Shown in pieces: positions 1 to 5,240 of a stretch of 9,541 nucleotides of DNA; position 1 is the stretch's first letter, and every line of letters starts with the position of its first letter. The position numbers and the translations under genes were made by a program. Under the pieces are notes generated by a model. The model saw nothing but the letters and a program-made list of their open reading frames with translations, was not told the DNA's origin and did not search any database. This DNA is from an uncultured Clostridia bacterium (GTDB lineage: Bacteria; Bacillota; Clostridia; Christensenellales; CAG-917). The stretch is taken from assembly GCA_937881285.1 (NCBI GenBank), contig CALGEU010000227.1, positions 1 through 9,541 of the forward strand. Reading direction: 5' to 3'.

Positions 1-125
1 TTGCAGTCTTTGCAATCCATTTCTTTGCCGCTCTTTGCGCGGGACTTTGTCGTTTTGGTGGATTTGGGTTCTGCGCAATGGCAGTTTTCGGTTTTCTTGG
101 TTTGCTTCGTAGCAGTCTTTGCCAT
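1..125 (-). CDS. Small Lys/Cys-rich protein, N-terminal part (runs off left edge)
   Basis: I do not recognise this protein. An ATG at 125-123 (minus strand) opens a frame that stays open for 41 codons to the window edge. It is preceded by a strong ribosome binding site, AAGGAG at 140-135, nine bases from the ATG. The visible product starts MAKTATKQTKK, is very rich in Lys and Thr, and carries a Cys-His-Cys at residues 15-17 and a Cys-Lys-Asp-Cys at 38-41. These cysteine pairs could bind a metal, but that is inference. There is no signal peptide or membrane segment. A small inverted repeat, CGGC/GCCG, lies at 143-154 in its leader, just upstream of the binding site. It is divergent from the ung gene; no convincing promoter for it was found in 155-260. 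The plus-strand open frame over the same bases has no ribosome binding site and is taken as its shadow. Confidence 0.6.
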   Translation of the reverse strand, partial: MAKTATKQTKKTENCHCAEPKSTKTTKSRAKSGKEMDCKDC

Positions 126-218
126 AAAATTTTTCTCCTTTTCGGCATTTGCCGTTTTGAATTTTGCTCCGTTGTCGGATTGATTGTATTATGGCGAAAA
201 CATACGCTTTATATACTC

Positions 219-246
219 TTGCGCTGAAAAAAATTTGTGGTATAAT
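219..246 (+). promoter_or_regulatory. Housekeeping (sigma-A type) promoter of ung, extended -10
   Basis: The -35 element is TTGCGC (219-224), the spacer is 16 bases, and the -10 is a perfect TATAAT (241-246) preceded by TGG, giving an extended -10. Transcription should start about seven bases downstream, near 252-254, which coincides with the ATG at 253. Confidence 0.75.
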
Positions 247-252
247 ATGGAT

Positions 253-921
253 ATGGTAAACATAGGAAACAGTTGGGATTCTATCCTGAAAGAAGATTTT
301 GAAAGCGAAAACTATCAGAACTTGCGCAAGTTTCTGGCGCAGGAATATCGCACACGCGTGATATACCCCGATATGCACGACATTTTCAACGCACTCAAAT
401 ACACGCCGTACGAAAACGTCAAAGTGGTCATTCTCGGGCAAGACCCCTATCACGGCGCGGGACAGGCTCACGGCATGTGCTTTTCGGTGAAACCCGACGT
501 CCCTGCTCCGCCGTCTCTTGTCAACATATTCAAAGAAATCGAGACCGACGTGGGCGTGAAAAACAAATCTCCGTATCTCGTTCCGTGGGCAAAACAAGGC
601 GTTCTTCTTCTAAACACGGTGCTTACGGTGCGCGAAGGTCAACCCAACTCGCATAAGGACAAAGGCTGGGAAGTGCTGACTGACAGCATAATAAGAAAAC
701 TCAACGCAAGAAAAGAGCCTATCGTGTTTATGTTGTGGGGCGGAAACGCGCGCTCCAAAAAGTCGCTCATAACTTCTTCTCAACACCTGATTCTCGAATG
801 TCCGCACCCGTCTCCGCTGTCGGCGTACGCAGGCTTTTTCGGATGCAAACACTTCTCGAAATGCAACGCGTTTTTGAAAGCGCACGGAGAAGAACCTATA
901 GACTGGCGAACTGACGTATAA
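253..921 (+). CDS. ung: Uracil-DNA glycosylase, family 1 (UNG)
   Basis: This is a base-excision repair enzyme that removes uracil from DNA, acting in the cytoplasm on the nucleoid. From the ATG at 253 the product is 222 aa, the usual bacterial length. Visible family motifs are the water-activating loop GQDPYHG at 62-68 (catalytic Asp64), Asn121 in GVLLLNT (the uracil-recognition Asn), and HPSPLS at 185-190 (catalytic His185). The N-terminus MVNIGNSW matches the family start well. The frame is open upstream to 184 and has another ATG at 247, but both lie within or upstream of the promoter -10 box (241-246). Transcription should begin at about 253, so that start is preferred. No Shine-Dalgarno sequence precedes it, so translation is probably leaderless. 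The DUF896 gene follows 44 bases downstream and probably shares the transcript. Confidence 0.97.
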   Translation: MVNIGNSWDSILKEDFESENYQNLRKFLAQEYRTRVIYPDMHDIFNALKYTPYENVKVVILGQDPYHGAGQAHGMCFSVKPDVPAPPSLVNIFKEIETDVGVKNKSPYLVPWAKQGVLLLNTVLTVREGQPNSHKDKGWEVLTDSIIRKLNARKEPIVFMLWGGNARSKKSLITSSQHLILECPHPSPLSAYAGFFGCKHFSKCNAFLKAHGEEPIDWRTDV

Positions 922-965
922 CCGCCTGTCTCAAACAAAAAATAAATATTCAGGAAGGATAAACT

Positions 966-1202
966 ATGAACATCGAAAGAATCAACGAACTTGCCCGCAA
1001 GGCAAAAACCGTCGGACTTACGGATGAAGAAAAACAAGAGCAGGCAAAACTGCGCAAAGAATATATCGCAAGCGTCGTGGGAGATTTGAGAAATCAACTT
1101 GACAACACCTACGTGCTCGACGAAAACGAAAACAAAGTGAAAATCACCGCGTACAACTCCAAAGAGAAAGAAAAAGAAGCGGAAAACAAAGACGAAAAAT
1201 AA
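966..1202 (+). CDS. DUF896 family small protein (YnzC-like)
   Basis: A 78-aa soluble, highly charged protein. The N-terminal part (about residues 1-55) has the DUF896 pattern: INELARKAK, then GLTDEEK with a run of Glu/Lys, LRKEYI, and LRNQLDN. B. subtilis YnzC belongs to this family and folds as a short helical hairpin; its molecular role is unknown. The C-terminal tail (about 58-78) is almost entirely Lys/Glu/Asn and is probably disordered. The start is fixed by AGGAAGG at 952-958, seven bases before the ATG. It lies 44 bases after ung with no promoter visible between them, so it is probably co-transcribed. If so, it would be translated by the normal Shine-Dalgarno route while ung is leaderless. 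Identification as DUF896 is firm; no function is claimed. Confidence 0.92.
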   Translation: MNIERINELARKAKTVGLTDEEKQEQAKLRKEYIASVVGDLRNQLDNTYVLDENENKVKITAYNSKEKEKEAENKDEK

Positions 1203-1232
1203 TCTGATTCCGCCGCATATTTCATTCTCGTT

Positions 1233-1258
1233 TTTCGCAATCGGATTTGCGAAATTTT
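1233..1258 (+). terminator. Weak hairpin terminator after the ung-DUF896 unit
   Basis: An 8-bp perfect stem, TTTCGCAA (1233-1240) with TTGCGAAA (1247-1254), has a 6-base loop and is followed by TTTT (1255-1258). The short T-run and modest GC content suggest incomplete termination. It sits 30 bases after the DUF896 stop and just before the next promoter. Confidence 0.5.
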
Positions 1259-1261
1259 GAC

Positions 1262-1290
1262 TTGTAAAACTACGACGATTGTTTTATAAT
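1262..1290 (+). promoter_or_regulatory. Housekeeping promoter of the phosphoribosyltransferase gene
   Basis: TTGTAA (1262-1267), a 17-base spacer and a perfect TATAAT (1285-1290). The predicted start is near 1297, leaving a leader of about 27 bases that contains the ribosome binding site AAGGAG at 1309-1314. Confidence 0.8.
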
Positions 1291-1323
1291 ATAAACCTAA
1301 TAAACACCAAGGAGTTTTTCTCT

Positions 1324-1866
1324 ATGGAAAGATTTTACACCGTCGACATCAACGGATACAAAGAAGATTTGCCTATACTTCCCCTGCCAAACGGGATAAG
1401 CATCTGTTTTTTCAACCTGCACGGCAACGTTGAACTGACCGAGCATTGCGGAAAAGAACTTGCAAAACTTCTCGGCGGATGCGACGTAGTGCTTACGGCA
1501 GAATCAAAAGGACTTCAACTGAGCCACGTCATCGCGCGCGAACTCGGACAAAAATATTACGCGGTGTGCCGCAAGAGCAAAAAACTCTATATGCAGGACG
1601 GCATCGAAGCAACCGTACAATCAATAACGACGGGCGGAGAGCAAACGCTGTATCTGTCAAAGCACGACGCAGACCTTCTCAAAGGCAAAAAAGTGGCAAT
1701 CGTCGACGACGTTGTATCAACCGGCGGAAGCCTTCGCGGACTTGAAAAAATCGTCAATCTCGCAGGCGGTGAAATCTATAAAAAGGCTTTCGTGCTTGCA
1801 GAAGGCGACGCGGCAAACCGCGACGATATAGTGTATCTTGCAAAGATTCCTATCATCACGGACTAA
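1324..1866 (+). CDS. Type I phosphoribosyltransferase, purine (adenine)-type
   Basis: A 180-aa cytoplasmic enzyme of the type I PRTase fold, expected to move the 5-phosphoribosyl group between PRPP and a nitrogenous base. The PRPP-binding signature is clear: VAIVDDVVSTGGSL at 124-137, with the acidic pair Asp128-Asp129 and the STGG turn. AESKGLQLSHVIARELG (about 59-75) resembles the ExxG-containing PPi-loop region of adenine-type enzymes. The flexible segment before the PRPP loop (about 84-112) would close over the active site. The start is set by AAGGAG at 1309-1314, nine bases before the ATG; upstream in-frame codons back to 1279 overlap the promoter. The gene stands alone with its own promoter rather than in a pur or pyr operon. 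The adenine assignment is by overall resemblance only; a xanthine/guanine or regulatory role is possible. Confidence 0.88.
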   Translation: MERFYTVDINGYKEDLPILPLPNGISICFFNLHGNVELTEHCGKELAKLLGGCDVVLTAESKGLQLSHVIARELGQKYYAVCRKSKKLYMQDGIEATVQSITTGGEQTLYLSKHDADLLKGKKVAIVDDVVSTGGSLRGLEKIVNLAGGEIYKKAFVLAEGDAANRDDIVYLAKIPIITD

Positions 1867-1890
1867 AATCAAAAACGAATATAAATTGCA

Positions 1891-1916
1891 AAATCGGCAT
1901 TTAACAATGCCGATTT
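1891..1916. terminator. Perfect 11-bp hairpin between PRTase and U32 genes (terminator-like)
   Basis: AAATCGGCATT (1891-1901) and AATGCCGATTT (1906-1916) form a perfect stem with a 4-base loop, TAAC. It begins 24 bases after the PRTase stop. Only three T residues close the plus-strand stem, followed by GTATTG, so it is not a textbook intrinsic terminator. It could terminate weakly, protect the 3' end, or act as an operator for the next gene. Confidence 0.5.
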
Positions 1917-1952
1917 GTATTGTTAAACGCTAAATTCAGCAACAAGGTGCTT

Positions 1953-3161
1953 ATGCTCGAACTGTTGATGCCTGCGGGCAATCTCAAAAAACTCAAAACC
2001 GCTTTCCACTTCGGCGCAGACGCCGTCTATATCGGCGGAAAGGCTTTTTCTTTGCGCGCGTTTGCGGACAATTTCACAAACGAAGAGATTGCCGAAGCGA
2101 CGAATTACGCTCACTCGCTCGGCAAAAAAGTGTACGTCACCGTAAACATTTTTGCAAGAAACGCCGACCTTGAAAGCGCAAAATCATACTTTGAGTTTTT
2201 GCAAAGAGCAAACGTTGACGCGGTGCTTATCTCTGACATAGGCCTTGTGTCTCTTTGCAAAGAAGTTGCGTCGAATCTTACCATTCATCTTTCAACGCAG
2301 GCAAATACGACAAATCTTCTTGCCGTGAAATTCTGGCGGTCAATGGGCGTAAAGCGCGTCGTGCTTGCAAGAGAGTTGTCTTTGGACGAAGTGCTTGAAA
2401 TTCACAACGCCGTGCCCGATATGGAACTGGAAGCGTTCGTGCACGGAGCAATGTGCATGAGTTATTCGGGAAGATGTCTTCTCTCCACCTACTTTGCAAA
2501 TCGCTCGGCAAATCGCGGCGCATGCATACAACCTTGCAGATGGGGATACCGCATAACCGAGACCGAACGTCACGCATCGAAGCCGCTTGACATAGAACAG
2601 GACGAGCGCATGACATACTTCATGAACAGCCGTGATTTGCGGCTTTTGCGCCATATCCCCGAAATAGCAAACTCGGGCATCGTATCTTTGAAAGTCGAAG
2701 GCAGAATGAAGAGCGAATTTTACGTCGCAACGGTTGCAAATGCTTATAGAAAAGCGATTGACGAATATCTTGCAACGGGAAGAATCGAACACGTCGACGA
2801 ATACGACGCACTGCTCGAAACGGTTGCGCACCGCACATACACCGACGCATACTTTGACGGCGACAATCTTGACACGGTATGTCTTGACGAAGGACAATCC
2901 CCCGAAAAATACGTCTTCACCGCCGTCGTGCAGAACTGCGCAAACGGCGTTGCAACCGTCGAAATGCGCAACCGCTTCCGCACGGGTGACGTCGTGACAG
3001 TTCTGTCGCCAAATGCCGATATTGCTTACAAATCGTTTACGATAGGCGCAATCACCGACACCGTTCAGAACACAGTTACGAACGACGCAAAATACGTGCA
3101 GCGAATATATACGATAGATTGCCCGTATGCGCTCGAACAAGGCGATATTCTTCTTATATAA
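1953..3161 (+). CDS. U32 family protein, probable tRNA U34 hydroxylase (TrhP/YrrO type)
   Basis: A 402-aa cytoplasmic protein. The U32 signature EAFVHGAMCMSYSGRC is at 160-175. Cys168, Cys175, Cys191 and Cys195 give the spacing C-x6-C-x15-C-x3-C, the expected iron-sulfur ligands. The N-terminus LELLMPAGNLKKLKTAFHFGADAVYIGG is typical of the family's TIM-barrel-like start. A short beta-rich C-terminal domain (about 325-402) is present, as in full-length members. U32 proteins were first named peptidases, but characterised members (TrhP, RlhA, UbiU/V) support oxygen-independent or prephenate-dependent hydroxylation of RNA or quinones. The length and single-core layout fit TrhP, which makes 5-hydroxyuridine at tRNA position 34. 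The ATG at 1953 fits the family start; AAGGTG (1944-1949) is only three bases away, which is short. A possible weak promoter is TTAACA (1901-1906) with TGT-TAAACG (1921-1929). The exact substrate is inferred. Confidence 0.9.
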   Translation: MLELLMPAGNLKKLKTAFHFGADAVYIGGKAFSLRAFADNFTNEEIAEATNYAHSLGKKVYVTVNIFARNADLESAKSYFEFLQRANVDAVLISDIGLVSLCKEVASNLTIHLSTQANTTNLLAVKFWRSMGVKRVVLARELSLDEVLEIHNAVPDMELEAFVHGAMCMSYSGRCLLSTYFANRSANRGACIQPCRWGYRITETERHASKPLDIEQDERMTYFMNSRDLRLLRHIPEIANSGIVSLKVEGRMKSEFYVATVANAYRKAIDEYLATGRIEHVDEYDALLETVAHRTYTDAYFDGDNLDTVCLDEGQSPEKYVFTAVVQNCANGVATVEMRNRFRTGDVVTVLSPNADIAYKSFTIGAITDTVQNTVTNDAKYVQRIYTIDCPYALEQGDILLI

Positions 3162-3270
3162 AACCTAATTTATAATATATATAATATCAATAAATTACCG
3201 TCGGAAATGTCGTTGAAGACCGACGTTGCTAATATAAAAGTATAAATCTTACGAAACGTTTTATGACATC

Positions 3271-3300
3271 AAAAAAGGCACGCAGCAGCGTGCCTTTTTT
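3271..3300. terminator. Strong bidirectional intrinsic terminator between convergent units
   Basis: A perfect 13-bp inverted repeat: A6-GGCACGC (3271-3283), a 4-base loop AGCA, and GCGTGCC-T6 (3288-3300). The GC-rich core with A-run and T-run on opposite sides works in both directions. It ends the U32 transcript on the plus strand, and the two-gene membrane-protein operon on the minus strand, whose stop codon is 13 bases away. Confidence 0.93.
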
Positions 3301-3313
3301 CATTCGTTTGTCG

Positions 3314-5239
3314 TTATACCGCGTCGGGTGTCGGCGGAGCATCTGCGCCGACTGTCACGTCGGCGTCGTTTGCATTGTCTGCGTTTTCCGCGGGCGTATC
3401 TTCATTGTTTCCGTCTCCGTTTGCGCGATTGACACGGTCGCGTGCGATTTCGCTGCGATTGCGCGTCTTTTCGCCCATCTCTCTGCAAACGCCTGCCGCA
3501 ATGATAAGCACTGAGCCGATTGCGCCGAAGATGCAGAGCCAGTTGCGAAGTCCGACCACGTTGATGACAGCCATGAGAAGATTGTCGCTGTCAACCCACG
3601 TTGCCTGCATGTAGCCGAGCATACCGTAAGGTGCGTTCATAGAGAAGAGATTGACTGCGAGATTGCCGTCGTCATCGAAGCAAAGTCCGATATTGAGACC
3701 TGCGCCGCCCGTTGCTTCTTTGACCACTACGTCGATAAGGTCTTTCTGAACGAGACCGCCGAGTGCGTCAACGAGAGTGGGAAGTTGTTCGATGAGTTTT
3801 TGTATTGCCGTCGTGATAACGTCGCCTGCAAGCGCATTGATATCAACGGAAGCAATGGACATCGGATCACCGAGCATATCGAGAACGAGCCACTTCATCG
3901 GGCGTTTGGTCACGCCGTTTTCATACATCATCCAACCGTCTTCGTTGAAGCCGTATTTGACGGTGATTTCGTTTCCGTTTTCGTCCATGAGTTTGCCGTC
4001 GTAAAGGAATTCACCGCCGTTTGCAACGAATTCAGCCACTTTGTCGGGGTCATAAAGTTGATACAGGCAGTTGCCGTCTTCGGTGAAACGAACTTCGCCC
4101 GTTGCGTCGTCATAACCGCCTTGCGTGTATTCCCAACCGCCGTTGAGAATGAGACGAAGGACTACGGGGATAGTCATACGACCGTTGACCTGTGCGTAGA
4201 GAAGAAGCGGATCGTCGAAGGTGTTGTATCCGTCATGGTTGAAACTGTCGTAGTTTGCCTGGAACAACGCTTTGACTCTTGCGTCTCTGAAACCGGTCTT
4301 GAGCATGCCTTCGTAATCGAAGTTGGAGTAGATATAGTCAACGATCGAGAGTGCGAACGCACGACGTTGCACGTTGTTCACGAAAGCGTAATCGTAGTCG
4401 TTGAGCACGTAGTTGGTGTATACGAAGTTGTAGAGTTCGTATCTTCTGGGCGCTTTCTTTTCAAGAACGTCGATGACTTGCGACTTGATAGTCTTTATAT
4501 CGTAGTCGCGCATATATGCGTCGTAAACGTTTTGAATATCCTGATTGTAGTATCTGATGAACGTGCCGTTGTCTTCTTCGCGCTTGGAGAGCGTCGTGTA
4601 GGAGAAATCGCCGTGGTCGGCAATACGGTTGCCGTCATAGTTGTTAAGGTTGCCGTTGAGCACGTTGTACATAATGAAGTCGCGCTCGAGTTTTGCGTTC
4701 TTCTCTGCCTGTTCCGCTCCGAGATAGAACACGTCTTCGCAATAAAGCGTGTTTTGCGTTGCCTTTGCGATTACGTCGGGGACGATGTAAGTGAAAAGCA
4801 AACCCATGCCCGTTGTCAGACACACGAACGCAATGAGAATTTTGACCGTTTGCGTTCTTATACTGCTCTTTGTTTTCTTTCTTTCGACGACGAGAACTAC
4901 GGTCAAGAACACGAGACCGAGAACTCCTGCGAAAATCGTGCCGACAAACGGCCACACTCCGTAGTACGGCAAAAGTTTGTAGCACTTAACGCCGAGCACG
5001 AGAGATACGATGATTATCGGAAGATATGCGAGCAAATAGATGACGACAGACGCCACCGTGTAAATGACCGACGTCTTGAATTGTTGCTTTTTGGTGCGGT
5101 CGCTGACGGGGAAAGACGGAACGTCTGTTTCGTCCGCTTCGGAAGAATAACTGTCGAGTTCCGTTTTTTCGACTGCTTGTTCTTCGACTGCCGCTTCGTT
5201 TTCGATTGCCTGAACGTCTACGAGATGTTTCTTACTCAT
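3314..5239 (-). CDS. Unknown multi-helix membrane protein with large extracytoplasmic domain (641 aa, second gene of pair)
   Basis: I do not recognise this family. Residues 1-55 are acidic and soluble. Predicted helices lie at about 57-83, 95-118 and 132-153. A domain of about 410 residues (154-566) follows, then one helix at about 567-585 and a hydrophilic tail that is Arg-rich next to the membrane and acidic at the end. The basic segment 119-133 (RKKTK) between helices 2 and 3 places the large domain outside. That domain is Tyr/Asp/Asn-rich, with a beta-looking Gly/Asp stretch at about 367-440 (for example YDGKLMDENGNEI) and a more helical part near 465-510 (TAIQKLIEQLPTLVDALGG). No catalytic motif was seen. 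The start is set by AGGGGGTG (5254-5247), seven bases upstream and encoded inside the end of the preceding gene. Only one base separates it from that gene's stop, so translation is very likely coupled. Confidence 0.9.
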   Translation of the reverse strand: MSKKHLVDVQAIENEAAVEEQAVEKTELDSYSSEADETDVPSFPVSDRTKKQQFKTSVIYTVASVVIYLLAYLPIIIVSLVLGVKCYKLLPYYGVWPFVGTIFAGVLGLVFLTVVLVVERKKTKSSIRTQTVKILIAFVCLTTGMGLLFTYIVPDVIAKATQNTLYCEDVFYLGAEQAEKNAKLERDFIMYNVLNGNLNNYDGNRIADHGDFSYTTLSKREEDNGTFIRYYNQDIQNVYDAYMRDYDIKTIKSQVIDVLEKKAPRRYELYNFVYTNYVLNDYDYAFVNNVQRRAFALSIVDYIYSNFDYEGMLKTGFRDARVKALFQANYDSFNHDGYNTFDDPLLLYAQVNGRMTIPVVLRLILNGGWEYTQGGYDDATGEVRFTEDGNCLYQLYDPDKVAEFVANGGEFLYDGKLMDENGNEITVKYGFNEDGWMMYENGVTKRPMKWLVLDMLGDPMSIASVDINALAGDVITTAIQKLIEQLPTLVDALGGLVQKDLIDVVVKEATGGAGLNIGLCFDDDGNLAVNLFSMNAPYGMLGYMQATWVDSDNLLMAVINVVGLRNWLCIFGAIGSVLIIAAGVCREMGEKTRNRSEIARDRVNRANGDGNNEDTPAENADNANDADVTVGADAPPTPDAV

Positions 5240-5240
5240 A

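Noticed and set aside
1..183. Plus-strand open frame, hydrophobic, at the left edge
   Set aside because: The minus strand has a clear ribosome binding site and a Lys/Cys-rich product over the same bases; the hydrophobic frame is its complement (Lys codons read as Phe).
184..252. N-terminal extension of uracil-DNA glycosylase from 184 or from the ATG at 247
   Set aside because: The extension overlaps the promoter -35 and -10 boxes, has no binding site, and does not resemble family N-termini; the ATG at 247 would probably lie upstream of the transcript start.
2340..3140. Minus-strand open frame (266 aa) opposite the U32 gene
   Set aside because: Antisense shadow; the plus-strand protein has clear U32 motifs through this region.
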